Shown here piece after piece: positions 17,119 through 26,629 of a stretch of 64,000 nucleotides of DNA; the stretch's first letter is position 1; each line of letters opens with the position of its first letter. Source of the DNA: an uncultured Hyphomonadaceae bacterium (GTDB lineage: Bacteria > Pseudomonadota > Alphaproteobacteria > Caulobacterales > Hyphomonadaceae). A program made the translations under genes and the position numbers. Where the stretch lies: NCBI GenBank assembly GCA_913057945.1, contig CAJXOF010000001.1:248001-312000 (forward strand). The letters are read 5' to 3'. A model generated the notes under the pieces. That model was not told the DNA's origin. It saw only the letters and a program-made list of their open reading frames with translations, and made no database searches.

Positions 17119-19557
17119 CTATCCCACCGGTTCGAGTTTTTTGAATTCGTGCGCATCAACCCCGCCTGTGGCCCGCTCCGCCCAGGGATCGATCTGTGCG
17201 AAACGCTGGGAGTATGCAAAGCGCTCAACCAGATTTGCCCGGTTTTCAGCATCTTCGACAATTTGCGCGTAAACCCGGTCGAGGCCGACCCGCGCAGCCC
17301 ATTTGTAGATGCGCTCAAGATAGAACCCCTGCTCGCGATAGAGCTGGAGCACGGCCGTACACATTTCGACCGCCTCTGCCTCGTTGGTGACCTTTGTCAG
17401 CAGCTCCGTAGCCTTCACCTCCATACCGGCCGCGCCTGCGAAGTGAATTTCGTATCCACTGTCGACGCAGACCACGCCAATATCCTTGCAAGTTGCTTCC
17501 GCACAATTGCGAGGGCATCCGGACACAGCCAACTTTACCTTGTGCGGAGTCCACGATCCCCACATGAGCTTTTCAAGCTTGATCCCGAGGCCGGTCGAAT
17601 CCTGCGTTCCGACCCGGCACCAGTCAGTTCCAACACACGTCTTTACCGTGCGCAGGGATTTTCCGTATGCGTGGCCGGAGACCATGCCCGCCGCATTCAA
17701 ATCTGCCCAGACGGCTGGCAGGTCTTCTTTCTTCACGCCCAGCATGTCGATACGCTGACCGCCAGTGTATTTCACCGTGGGGATATCGAACTTGTCCACA
17801 ACGTCTGCGATCGCTCGCAACTCGCTCGCCGTGGTCACGCCGCCCCAGGTGCGGGGCACGACAGAATAAGTCCCGTCTTTCTGAATATTGGCGTGGACGC
17901 GCTCATTGATGAAGCGAGACTGATGATCGTCGACATATTCGCCAGGCCAAGCTGCCAAAAGATAGAAGTTGAGCGCCGGGCGACATTTGGCGCACCCACA
18001 AGATGTCTTCCAGCCTAGTTCCTGCATGACTGCAGGAATGGATTTCAACTCCTGAGAGGCGATCAAGCGACGAACATCATCGTGGCCGAGATCCGTGCAC
18101 TGGCAAACCGTCTTCTTAGCCGAGGCTGTAAACGCATCTCCCAGCTTGAGGGCCAGCAGGCTTTCCACCAGTCCCGTGCACGTTCCACATGACGACGACG
18201 CTTTGGTGCAAGCTCTTACGCCATCTAGGTCGGCAAGCCCCTTCTCGTCGATAGCCGAAAGGATCTGTCCCTTGGAAACGCCGTTACAACCACAAATCTC
18301 TGCCTCATCCGGCAAGGCTGCAACGGCCGCCATAGGGTCCAGGGGGGACCCTCCGGCATAGGATTGGCCAAATATGAGCGTAGCGCGCTCATCCTCCTCT
18401 ATGAATTCTGCTTTCTTGATCTTGTCAAAGAACCAGGCCCCATCGGATGTTTCTCCGTATAGGACAGCTCCGATCAACCGACCTTCTTCGAGGATCAAAC
18501 GCTTGTAGATACCGCGCCCGGGATCCCGAAACACGATTTCGTCGCGATTGTCTCCTTCGGCAAAGTCGCCTGCGGAGTACAGGTCGACCCCAGTTACCTT
18601 CAACTTTGTGGCGGTCTCGGAATGAGAGAATTCCGGTTCCCCCTGCCCCGTCAGGACCTTTGCGCAAACCTGCGCCTGCTCGAAGAGAGGGGCAACAAGC
18701 CCATAGCAATTTCCATCGAACTCAACGCATTCGCCGACGGAGTAGATGTCTGGATCTGACGTCTGCATAACGCCATTGACCTTGATGCCCCGGCCGACCT
18801 CCAGACCGGCAAGCTTGCCGACCTCGACATTCGGCCGAATTCCAACCGCCATAACGACCAGGCTGGCAGGGATTTCCGTACCGTCTTCCAGACGAACGCC
18901 GTCAACCTTGCCGTCCCCATAGATCTCCTTGGTATTCGCCCCCGTCAGGATCGTGATTCCCCTGCTTGCGAGCTCCTTTTCCAGGAGATACCCAGCAGAC
19001 GGGTCCAATTGGCGCTCCATCAGTGTGGGCGCGAGATGAATAACCGTGACGTCCATTCCTCTCAAGCGCAGACCGGCGGCAGCCTCCAGGCCAAGGAGGC
19101 CGCCGCCGACCACTACCGCCCTTGAAGCCGGCTGGCAGGCATCAATCATCGTGTCGGTGTCGTCCAGATCCCGGTAGGCAATCACGCCAGACAGATCATG
19201 TCCCGGAAGCGGAATGATGAACGGGTTGGATCCGGTCGCGATGACAAGTCGGTCGTATGGCACATCGCCTTTTTCACCGATGACGACTTTACGTTCCCGG
19301 TCCACTTCCAGAACCTTTTCGCCGAACCGGCAATTTACTTTATGCCCGGCATACCAGTCATCGTCATGGGTGACGATTTCCTGATAGGTCTTTTCACCCG
19401 AGAGGACGGGGGACAGCATGATCCGGTTGTAGGTTCCGCGCGGCTCCGCATTGAATAATGTGACGTCGAAGCGATCCGGCGCGGACTCCACAAGGTTTTC
19501 CAGCAACCGTCCGGCTGCCATCCCCGCACCAATGATTACAAGTTTTTCCTGGGGCAT
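17119..19557 (-). CDS. nirB: Assimilatory NAD(P)H nitrite reductase large subunit NirB
   Basis: An 812-residue siroheme enzyme. The FAD-binding motif is at the N-terminus (LVIIGAGMAAGRLLENL), a second Rossmann motif (VVVGGGLLGLEAAAGLRLRG) is near residue 145, and a BFD-like [2Fe-2S] region with CGCNGVSKG and CGTC is at about 420-470. The sulfite/nitrite reductase domains carry the siroheme and 4Fe-4S ligand cysteines (CVGTDWCRVGTQDS and SGCPRNCAE near 640-690). The ATG is preceded by GAGGGGAAA. It lies between the nitrate transporter and nirD-nasA, in the same direction. Confidence 0.96.
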   Translation of the reverse strand: MPQEKLVIIGAGMAAGRLLENLVESAPDRFDVTLFNAEPRGTYNRIMLSPVLSGEKTYQEIVTHDDDWYAGHKVNCRFGEKVLEVDRERKVVIGEKGDVPYDRLVIATGSNPFIIPLPGHDLSGVIAYRDLDDTDTMIDACQPASRAVVVGGGLLGLEAAAGLRLRGMDVTVIHLAPTLMERQLDPSAGYLLEKELASRGITILTGANTKEIYGDGKVDGVRLEDGTEIPASLVVMAVGIRPNVEVGKLAGLEVGRGIKVNGVMQTSDPDIYSVGECVEFDGNCYGLVAPLFEQAQVCAKVLTGQGEPEFSHSETATKLKVTGVDLYSAGDFAEGDNRDEIVFRDPGRGIYKRLILEEGRLIGAVLYGETSDGAWFFDKIKKAEFIEEDERATLIFGQSYAGGSPLDPMAAVAALPDEAEICGCNGVSKGQILSAIDEKGLADLDGVRACTKASSSCGTCTGLVESLLALKLGDAFTASAKKTVCQCTDLGHDDVRRLIASQELKSIPAVMQELGWKTSCGCAKCRPALNFYLLAAWPGEYVDDHQSRFINERVHANIQKDGTYSVVPRTWGGVTTASELRAIADVVDKFDIPTVKYTGGQRIDMLGVKKEDLPAVWADLNAAGMVSGHAYGKSLRTVKTCVGTDWCRVGTQDSTGLGIKLEKLMWGSWTPHKVKLAVSGCPRNCAEATCKDIGVVCVDSGYEIHFAGAAGMEVKATELLTKVTNEAEAVEMCTAVLQLYREQGFYLERIYKWAARVGLDRVYAQIVEDAENRANLVERFAYSQRFAQIDPWAERATGGVDAHEFKKLEPVG

Positions 19558-19608
19558 GTTTCTATTTCCCCTCGATTTCAGTATATTTGAGAACAGATGA
19601 TCTGAACA

Positions 19609-21321
19609 TCATGCAGCCTCCGTCTCTGACTCAGATTTTGTTTCCGAATCTGGTTTGGAGCTATGAGCACCCTTCTCATATTCTTCGAGGAAACTCAGAA
19701 CCTGTTCGCGGTAGTGGTAGTAATCCGGATGTTCGAGTAAAGCCTTGCGCGTGCGGGGACGCGGTATGTCGACTTCCATGATCTTGCCGATGCGCGCATT
19801 CGGTCCGTTGGTCATCATGATGACCCGGTCCGCAAGAAGGATGGCCTCATCCACATCATGCGTCACACACGCGGCCGTAACCTGCGTGCGCTGCCACACC
19901 TCCATGAGCACTTCCTGAAGCTCCCAACGCGTCAGGCTGTCGAGCATCCCGAAAGGTTCATCCAGCAACAACAGTTTGGGCGAAAGTGCGAAAGCGCGAG
20001 CAATGCCGACGCGCTGCCTCATCCCGTTCGAGAGATCCGCCCCCAACTTGTCCATGGCTTCGCCGAGGCCGACCTTGTGCAGGTAGTATTCCACCACCTG
20101 CTCGCGCTCTTCGCGCGTTGCATCGGGATAAACACGGTCCACGCCTACGGCAACGTTCTGCTTTGCCGTCAGCCATGGAAACAGAGAGGGAGCCTGGAAG
20201 ACGACAGCCCGATCCGGGCCGGCCGCCGCGACTTCCCGATTGTCCAGGATGATCCCACCACGGCTGACCTCGTTCAGACCAGCCGTCATTGTGAGGACAG
20301 TGGACTTGCCACACCCCGAATGACCGATGATCGAGACAAACTCGCCCTTCTTCACCTTGATATCGAACCCATCGACGACGGTGAGGGGTCCTTTGGGGGT
20401 CGGATACACCTTGCTCACCTGGGAATATTCAAGAAAGCGATCATCGTTGAAGCCGGTTGTTTCTGACGCTTCACGATACGCCTTCGGCTTGCCCAATGTG
20501 ATTGGCGTAACCGCCGGTAATGGTGGCTCGACTTGCGCACGCTTCTTCGCAATTCCGACATCCATCAGATAGGCGGTAACGTCCCGGCGAAGTGTCTTGA
20601 ACGTCTCGTCATGATTCATGGCGGTGCGGTCACGGGGGCGCGGCAAATCCACTTTGAATGATGGCCCGAAGGTCGCGTTCGGTCCCGGGTTCAGAGGGAT
20701 GATACGATCCGCGAGAAGCAGGGCTTCATCCACATCATTTGTGATGAGGACGACCGTCTTCCGGTCCTGCTCCCAGATGGAAATGATCTCATCCTGAAGG
20801 TTGGCGCGTGTAAGCGCATCCAAGGCTGACAAAGGCTCGTCCAGCAGCAGGACTTCCGGATCCATTGCGAGCGACCGGGCGACCGCCACTCTCTGACGCA
20901 TGCCGCCTGAAAGCTCTGCGGGGCGCCGGTCGACGGCATGGCTGAGGCTCACCATGTCGATGTATTTCTGCGCACGTGCATTGCGTTCTGCCTTGCTTTC
21001 CTTCCCGAACACCGCATCGACCGCCAGGAGGATGTTCTCCTTCACAGTCATCCACGGCATCAGCGAATAGCTCTGGAAGCAAACAGCCCGGTCTGGGGCT
21101 GGGCCTGTAACCGCCTCGCCCCTGGAACTGACTTCACCCTTGTTCGGAAACTCAAGACCGGCCATCAGACTGATCAGGGTGGATTTTCCGGATCCGGAAA
21201 ACCCGACAATCGCGACGAACTCCCCTTCTTCGACAGCCAAATCAATATCATGGAGGACATCTACACGGTCGGCATCGTCACCAAACCATTTTGACACATT
21301 CTTCAGCTCAAGGATCGACAT
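19609..21321 (-). CDS. Fused tandem ABC ATPase of the nitrate importer (NrtC plus NrtD halves)
   Basis: One 570-residue chain contains two complete ATPase domains. The first (about 1-250) has Walker [10 protein letters not shown], signature LSGGMRQRV and Walker B LLLDEP. The second (about 295-540) has GHSGCGKST near residue 331, signature LSNGMRQRV and LLLDEP. The switch-loop histidine is Asn in the first half (ITNDVDEA) and His in the second (VTHDVDEA), matching what I recall of separate NrtC and NrtD proteins, so this looks like a gene fusion of those two subunits without the extra solute-binding domain of cyanobacterial NrtC. It lies 12 bases after nrtB. Confidence 0.9.
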   Translation of the reverse strand: MSILELKNVSKWFGDDADRVDVLHDIDLAVEEGEFVAIVGFSGSGKSTLISLMAGLEFPNKGEVSSRGEAVTGPAPDRAVCFQSYSLMPWMTVKENILLAVDAVFGKESKAERNARAQKYIDMVSLSHAVDRRPAELSGGMRQRVAVARSLAMDPEVLLLDEPLSALDALTRANLQDEIISIWEQDRKTVVLITNDVDEALLLADRIIPLNPGPNATFGPSFKVDLPRPRDRTAMNHDETFKTLRRDVTAYLMDVGIAKKRAQVEPPLPAVTPITLGKPKAYREASETTGFNDDRFLEYSQVSKVYPTPKGPLTVVDGFDIKVKKGEFVSIIGHSGCGKSTVLTMTAGLNEVSRGGIILDNREVAAAGPDRAVVFQAPSLFPWLTAKQNVAVGVDRVYPDATREEREQVVEYYLHKVGLGEAMDKLGADLSNGMRQRVGIARAFALSPKLLLLDEPFGMLDSLTRWELQEVLMEVWQRTQVTAACVTHDVDEAILLADRVIMMTNGPNARIGKIMEVDIPRPRTRKALLEHPDYYHYREQVLSFLEEYEKGAHSSKPDSETKSESETEAA

Positions 21322-21333
21322 GTTTTCTATCCT

Positions 21334-22518
21334 CTATCGCGTGCTGGTATGAGTGAACATGGTCTGCAAGGCGTACATGACCCGGTCGAGCAGGAAACCG
21401 ATGATCCCGATCGTCAGAACCGCGACGATGATCTTGGCCAGCGACTGTGACGACCCATTCTGGAATTCATCCCACACAAATTTTCCGAGCCCCGGATTCT
21501 GCGCAAGCATCTCGGCAGCAATCAAAACCATCCAGCCAACCCCGAGGGAAAGACGCATACCTGTAAAGATAAGCGGCAACGCAGATGGCAGGATGAGTTT
21601 CGTGATCTGAGTATGGGGCTTCAATTTCAAGACCTTGCCGACATTGACGAGATCCTTGTCCACGGATGCCACGCCAAGCGCCGTATTGATCAGTGTAGGC
21701 CATAGGGAACACAGGGTCACAGTGATTGCTGAGGTCAGGAAGGATTTTGAAATTCCGGAATCGGTGGCGACGGTCGCGGAGACAATCATGGTGACAATGG
21801 GGAGCCAGGCCAGCGGCGACACCGGTTTGAATATCTGGATCAGAGGATTGAACGCGGCGTTCATGGTCGACGACATTCCCATCACAATACCAAGGGGAGC
21901 CGCGATCACCACAGCCAGAAAGAAACCGAAAAAGACAGTCTGAAGGCTTGTCCAGATTTGCTGGTAGAAAGTCTGTTTGCCCGTATAGGAAACGCGCGAC
22001 ACATCGCCTTCGCGACCAGCTGCGATCAGGACGTCATTACGCGCAGCTTGGCGGTCATAGAATTGACCGGCCTTCTGCTTTTCCTGCAAATGATCCTTAT
22101 GCAGCACAACTGCCTGCTCCCAAACCTGAGCTGGTCCGGGGATCGCCCCAAGCGATGTCTTGACTTGTGGCGCCAGAACGGCCCAGGCCGCCACAAATGT
22201 CAGAATAGCAAATATCGGCACGACAAGCCGCTGGCCCAACAAGGGCAAGTTCCGCCTAGGACTGTCACCTGCGGCCATCATGAGCAGCGGCGTCACCCAG
22301 GACAATGCAAACACGTCGAGAAGCTTCGAGGCCTTGTTGATACCTGAGAATATTCTTTCCTGGCGTGCGCTCTTTGAATCTGCGCCCTCCTTTTCGGAGA
22401 TTTCGCTCGTGATCTCGACAGGGCTTGCAACCACATGCTCATCGACTGAATCGCCGACCTTGTTGAAAACAACACTTCCCATCTCATTGACTCCGATGGT
22501 TGGAAAATTTGAGGACAT
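21334..22518 (-). CDS. nrtB: Nitrate ABC transporter permease NrtB
   Basis: Inner-membrane permease with about six to seven hydrophobic segments. The binding-protein-dependent transport signature appears in the C-terminal half (LILPSALPLIFTGMRLSLGVGWM near residue 320). The first ~70 residues are hydrophilic and longer than usual; a later ATG (MGSVVFN, 12 codons in) has a somewhat better upstream GGAG and may be the true start. It sits between nrtA and the fused ATPase gene. Confidence 0.9.
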   Translation of the reverse strand: MSSNFPTIGVNEMGSVVFNKVGDSVDEHVVASPVEITSEISEKEGADSKSARQERIFSGINKASKLLDVFALSWVTPLLMMAAGDSPRRNLPLLGQRLVVPIFAILTFVAAWAVLAPQVKTSLGAIPGPAQVWEQAVVLHKDHLQEKQKAGQFYDRQAARNDVLIAAGREGDVSRVSYTGKQTFYQQIWTSLQTVFFGFFLAVVIAAPLGIVMGMSSTMNAAFNPLIQIFKPVSPLAWLPIVTMIVSATVATDSGISKSFLTSAITVTLCSLWPTLINTALGVASVDKDLVNVGKVLKLKPHTQITKLILPSALPLIFTGMRLSLGVGWMVLIAAEMLAQNPGLGKFVWDEFQNGSSQSLAKIIVAVLTIGIIGFLLDRVMYALQTMFTHTSTR

Positions 22519-22539
22519 GGGCCGTTGATCTAGCGGCCC
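22519..22539 (-). other. Intercistronic hairpin between nrtA and nrtB
   Basis: GGGCCG and CGGCCC form a perfect six-pair GC stem around a nine-base loop in the spacer after nrtA. Such hairpins after binding-protein genes often protect the upstream message and raise its level over the permease message; that role here is inference. Confidence 0.5.
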
Positions 22540-22554
22540 GCTCTGGCTCGCAGA

Positions 22555-24015
22555 TCATTCGACGACTTCGCCTGCAGAAACTGTCTGTCTGCTCTTGAGA
22601 CCAATCTTCAGGCTTTCAAGGTACGCATTCGGTTGGCGTCCATCATAAGAGACGCCATCGATGAAGTCCGCAGTGGCTGGCTTGTAACCATCTGTTTCCC
22701 AAGGGAAATCAGCCGCGCTCGCCAAGCCATCGTCAACCAGGGACTGGGCGGCCTCGAGATAAATGTCTGGTCGGTACACTTCGCGCGCCGTCGCGTCATA
22801 CCAGGCATCATCCTTGCTGTCGGCGATCTGGCCCCACCGGCGCATCTGGCTGAGATACCAGACTGCATCTGAATAATATGGGTACGTTGCATTGTAGCGG
22901 AAGAAGACGTTGAAATCCGGAACATCGCGCTTGTCGCCGCGCTCATATTCGAACGTGCCCGTCATCGAGTTGGCGATCACATCCGCGTCCGCGCCGACAT
23001 ATTCGGAACGCGCCAGAATTTCGACCGCTTCAGCCCGGTTCGCATTGTCATTCTCATCCAGCCACATCGCTGCCCTAATAAGGGCGCGCGTAACCGCCTT
23101 CGTCGTCACTGGGTTTTCTTCCGCGAACTCAGCAGTAATGCCGAAAACCTTTTCAGGATTATCTTTCCAGATTTCGTAATCCGTGATGACCGGCACGCCG
23201 ATCCCCTTGATGACCGCTTGCTGGTTCCAAGGCTCACCTACGCAATATCCATAGATCGTGCCGGCTTCGAGCGTTGCAGGCATTTGTGGTGGGGGTGTGA
23301 CGGACAAGAGTGCATCGGCCTGGATCTGGCCCGACACATCATCGGGTGAATAATAACCGGGGTGTATGCCCCCCGATGCGAGCCAATAACGCAGCTCGTA
23401 ATTGTGGGTCGATACCGGGAACACCATGCCCATGTTGAACGGCTTGCCGTCTGCGGCATATTCCTCGACCACAGGCTTCAGCGCGCTGGCGCTGATGGGG
23501 TGTACCGGGCGCCCATCCTCCATGCTCGGAATATTGGAACGCATCTTCTCCCAGACTTCGTTCGAGACGGTAATACCGTTTCCGTTCAAATCCATGGAGA
23601 ATGGCGTGACGATATGGGCTTCTGTACCGTAGCCGATGGTTGCTGCCAGCGGCTGGCCCGCCAACATGTGCGCACCCGCCAGCTCGCCGTCGATGACCCG
23701 ATCCAGCAGGACTTTCCAGTTCGCCTGCGGCTCCAGCGTAACATACAGCCCCTCATCTTCGAAAAATCCCTTCTCGTAGGCGATAGCGAGCGGGGCCATG
23801 TCGGTAAGCTTGATGAAGCCGAAAGTAAGCTCGGTTTTTTCAAGCCCCTCCATCGGGATGACCAAGGCTGTCAACTCGGAGGAATTGGGCGTGCTGGCCG
23901 GAGCATCTGTACTCGGACCACCACATGCAGCGAGCATAACGGCGAGGAGCGCGGTGGATCCGGCGAATACGCCGCGCTGGGGAAAGGGGAGAGTAGTGTC
24001 TGGAAATGAGATCAT
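22555..24015 (-). CDS. nrtA: Nitrate-binding lipoprotein NrtA
   Basis: The periplasmic nitrate-binding component of the ABC importer. I start it at the ATG for [11 protein letters not shown], which gives a lipoprotein signal with lipobox LAAC (Cys31); the frame is open 49 codons further upstream, but that part is not family-like and would bury the signal. Mature-chain motifs ([43 protein letters not shown]) match the NrtA/CmpA family. It is the first gene of the seven-gene nitrate operon and is preceded by a long leader with a terminator-like hairpin. Confidence 0.93.
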   Translation of the reverse strand: MISFPDTTLPFPQRGVFAGSTALLAVMLAACGGPSTDAPASTPNSSELTALVIPMEGLEKTELTFGFIKLTDMAPLAIAYEKGFFEDEGLYVTLEPQANWKVLLDRVIDGELAGAHMLAGQPLAATIGYGTEAHIVTPFSMDLNGNGITVSNEVWEKMRSNIPSMEDGRPVHPISASALKPVVEEYAADGKPFNMGMVFPVSTHNYELRYWLASGGIHPGYYSPDDVSGQIQADALLSVTPPPQMPATLEAGTIYGYCVGEPWNQQAVIKGIGVPVITDYEIWKDNPEKVFGITAEFAEENPVTTKAVTRALIRAAMWLDENDNANRAEAVEILARSEYVGADADVIANSMTGTFEYERGDKRDVPDFNVFFRYNATYPYYSDAVWYLSQMRRWGQIADSKDDAWYDATAREVYRPDIYLEAAQSLVDDGLASAADFPWETDGYKPATADFIDGVSYDGRQPNAYLESLKIGLKSRQTVSAGEVVE

Positions 24016-24211
24016 GATGAAGGTCCGCGATGGCTTGCCCCGCCTAATCGGCTCAGGCTTGATAACTTTGAGGAACAGAACCGGCGCAACTTGGCCGGTC
24101 GCTCTACACTCGAAAGTCCATCGGCGGACGTCGAAATGACCTATGACGGCATCGTCATGCATTACATCAACCAGAGAGACGCGCAGGGCTCAAGCGGCCG
24201 CAGCATCAGAT

Positions 24212-24240
24212 AAACAAAGAAAGCCACGAACCCTTTCTTT
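24212..24240 (-). terminator. Leader terminator upstream of nrtA
   Basis: Arms AAAGAAAG and CTTTCTTT pair perfectly around GGTTCGTGG and run into a U-rich GTTT tail. The stem is A/T-rich and so only moderately stable. It lies about 200 bases before the nrtA start codon. Confidence 0.4.
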
Positions 24241-24332
24241 TGCACAACAATCAGTCACGCCTCTCCAATAATCGGGCGTTAGTCGTCTGGCCCTCGAACC
24301 GAGTTGCAGCGTGCGACCGTTCCTACAGTCGC
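24212..24332 (-). promoter_or_regulatory. Candidate NasT-responsive leader of the nrt-nir-nas operon
   Basis: Read on the minus strand, a hairpin GCGACTG/CGGTCGC with six-base loop TAGGAA (24313-24332) is followed about 75 bases later by an A/T-rich terminator-like hairpin. The hexaloop has G at position 4, as in ANTAR targets, but not A at position 1. I could not draw a clean second hexaloop hairpin between them, so this match is weaker than the porin leader. The operon content (nrt, nir, nas) is the classical NasT regulon. Confidence 0.4.
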
Positions 24333-24372
24333 GCCCTTCGAACTGAATTGCCCTGTCGGGACCGTCTTGAAC

Positions 24373-24387
24373 TGCAAATGATTTGCA
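24373..24387. promoter_or_regulatory. Fur-box-like palindrome upstream of the TonB receptor gene
   Basis: TGCAAATGATTTGCA is a perfect 7-1-7 palindrome that matches the TGnnAATnATTnnCA frame of Fur-type operators. It lies 40 bases before the GTG start of the siderophore receptor gene and between that gene and the divergent nrtA leader. Iron repression through Fur is the simplest reading. Confidence 0.55.
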
Positions 24388-24426
24388 TTTACTGGTCGTC
24401 ATTGCGATTTATTCTCAAAAGGGATT

Positions 24427-26610
24427 GTGAAATTGAAACCGATGCACCGGAATCTCATGACGGCCAGCCTTGTCCTTGCCGCGCTTTCGCCGCTTGCGAC
24501 CGCTCAGGAAGATTCCGCCGGGGCGGATGAGCGTCGCTTGGAAACCATCATCGTCCGCGACAATTCGCAGGTCGATCTCACCCGGGAGTTTGCCGGCGGT
24601 CAGGTCGCTCGCGGTGGTCGTGCAGGCATGCTCGGCAATCTCGATTTTCTTGACGCGCCCTTCTCCGGCACGGCTTACACGTCCGACCTCGTGCTTAACC
24701 AGCAATCCGACAGCGTCGGAGACGTCCTGCAGAACGATCCGGTCGTGCGTGTCGCCAAGGGGTTCGGCAACTTTCAGGAAGTCTATGTGCTTCGCGGTTT
24801 CCCGGTCTATTCCGACGACCTCACCCTGAATGGGGTATATGGCATCCTGCCGCGCCAATTCGTGGCGGCTGAATTGCTGGAACGCGTTGAGGTTTTCCGG
24901 GGGGCGAATGCCTTTATCAACGGCGCAGCACCAGGGGGCAGCGGCGTCGGCGGCACGATCAACCTCGTCCCGAAGCGCGCGCCCGCCGATGGGGTGCGCC
25001 GCGTGACGCTCGGGTACGAAAACAATAGTCAGGCCTATGGGGCCGTCGATCTGGGTGAGAGGTTCGGAGCAACCGGTGACTGGGGCGTGCGGTTCAACGC
25101 CGTGGTGCGCGATGGGGAAACCGCCGTTGAGGATCAGGATCGCTCCCTGTCGGTCTTCTCCATCGGGACCGATTATGCTGGCGAGCGCTTTCGCTTCTCT
25201 GCCGACCTCGGCTATCAGGACAACCGGATCGACGCGCCACGACCGCAAGTAACCCCGCTTGCGGGTGTACCAGCAGAACCCGATTCAGACACGAACTTCG
25301 CCCAGTCCTGGACCTATACCGACGAGAAACAGCTGTTCGGTGTCGTGCGGGGCGAATACGATCTTTCAGACAATATTTCCGTATGGCTGGGCGCCGGGGC
25401 CCGTCAGGGCGAAGAAGCCAACGTGCTGGCCAATCCCAGTGCAGCCGAAGATGGCAGCCTGACGGCCTACCGGTTCGACAATACACGCGAAGATGATGTC
25501 ATCTCGTTTGATACGGGCCTCAGCGCGGAGTTCCTGACGGGACCTGTCGGCCACCGGCTCGTTGTCTCGGCGTCGTCGGTCAAACTGGAATCGAAGAATG
25601 CCTACGCCTTCTCCAGCTTCTCTACGCCCTTCTCCACAGACCTTTATCTGCCCGTCGATGTCGCGCCGCCCGCGGCGGACTTCTTCATAGGGGGCAATCT
25701 CTCGAGCCCTCTGAAGACCGAAGAGGTGACGAACCAGTCCCTCGCCATCGCCGATACGCTGTCTTTCCTCGATGGGCGTCTGCTCGCCACAATTGGCCTA
25801 CGCCAGCAAGACATCGAGACGAAAACCTTTGACTATAATTCCGGTCAACGCCTCTCCGGCTATTCGGATGACAAGTTGACTCCCGCTTTCGGCCTTGTTT
25901 ACAAGGCGACCGACCAGATTTCCGTCTACGGAAATTATGCGGAGAGCCTCCAGCCCGGCGAGATTGCCCCGGCCACGAGTGGCGGCGTCACCATCGTCAA
26001 TGCCGGCGAAGTACTGGAGCCCTTCACAGGCGACCAGTATGAAATCGGCGCCAAGTATGATGGCGGCGATGTCGGCGCGACAATCGCCCTGTTCCAACTG
26101 ACCCGGCCGAACTCTATCGTTGTGGATCAGGTATTCAGTGCCTCCGGTGAGCAGGAAAACACAGGCGTTGAACTCAGCGTGTTTGGCGAGCCCCTCGAAG
26201 GCTTGCGCCTTCTTGGCGGGGCGACCTTCCTCGATACCGAACTCGCCCGTACGCAGGATGGCATGAACGAGGGCAATGCCCCGATCGGCGTGCCGGAGAT
26301 ACAGGCAAACCTCAATGCGGAATGGGATGTTGCCGCCCTCTCCGGCCTTACGCTGGACGGCCGGATTGTTCTGACAGGCGAGCAATATGCCGACGCGGCC
26401 AACACAGTGGAACTCGACGGATGGACCCGGCTGGATATTGGCGCCCGCTATACGCTGGACATTGCCGAGCGGCCTGTCACGCTGCGCGCGCGGATCGAAA
26501 ACCTGACCGATGAGGCATACTGGGCGTCAACAGGGGGGTTTCCGGGGGCAAACTACCTGATCCTCGGCAATCCGCGCACCTTCAGCGTGTCGGCTTCGGT
26601 CGACTTCTAG
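24427..26610 (+). CDS. TonB-dependent siderophore receptor
   Basis: A 727-residue outer-membrane receptor with signal peptide (ASLVLAALSPLATAQ), a TonB-box-like stretch (LETIIVRD) at about residue 38-47, a plug domain (SVGDVLQNDPVVRV, VYVLRGFPVYSDDLTLNG, RVEVFRGANAFINGAAPGGSGVGGT split over 95-180) and a C-terminal barrel ending in FSVSASVDF. The plug pattern is that of hydroxamate-type siderophore receptors. I start at GTG after AAAGGG; an ATG five codons later is possible. It is followed by a PepSY membrane protein and a small membrane protein, a known iron-uptake arrangement, and is preceded by a Fur-like palindrome. Confidence 0.9.
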   Translation: MKLKPMHRNLMTASLVLAALSPLATAQEDSAGADERRLETIIVRDNSQVDLTREFAGGQVARGGRAGMLGNLDFLDAPFSGTAYTSDLVLNQQSDSVGDVLQNDPVVRVAKGFGNFQEVYVLRGFPVYSDDLTLNGVYGILPRQFVAAELLERVEVFRGANAFINGAAPGGSGVGGTINLVPKRAPADGVRRVTLGYENNSQAYGAVDLGERFGATGDWGVRFNAVVRDGETAVEDQDRSLSVFSIGTDYAGERFRFSADLGYQDNRIDAPRPQVTPLAGVPAEPDSDTNFAQSWTYTDEKQLFGVVRGEYDLSDNISVWLGAGARQGEEANVLANPSAAEDGSLTAYRFDNTREDDVISFDTGLSAEFLTGPVGHRLVVSASSVKLESKNAYAFSSFSTPFSTDLYLPVDVAPPAADFFIGGNLSSPLKTEEVTNQSLAIADTLSFLDGRLLATIGLRQQDIETKTFDYNSGQRLSGYSDDKLTPAFGLVYKATDQISVYGNYAESLQPGEIAPATSGGVTIVNAGEVLEPFTGDQYEIGAKYDGGDVGATIALFQLTRPNSIVVDQVFSASGEQENTGVELSVFGEPLEGLRLLGGATFLDTELARTQDGMNEGNAPIGVPEIQANLNAEWDVAALSGLTLDGRIVLTGEQYADAANTVELDGWTRLDIGARYTLDIAERPVTLRARIENLTDEAYWASTGGFPGANYLILGNPRTFSVSASVDF

Positions 26611-26629
26611 TATCCGGACAGGGGCGGCA

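Noticed and set aside
17095..18018. 307-codon plus-strand frame opposite nirB
   Set aside because: Shadow of the nirB siroheme domain; His- and Arg-rich translation with no recognisable fold.
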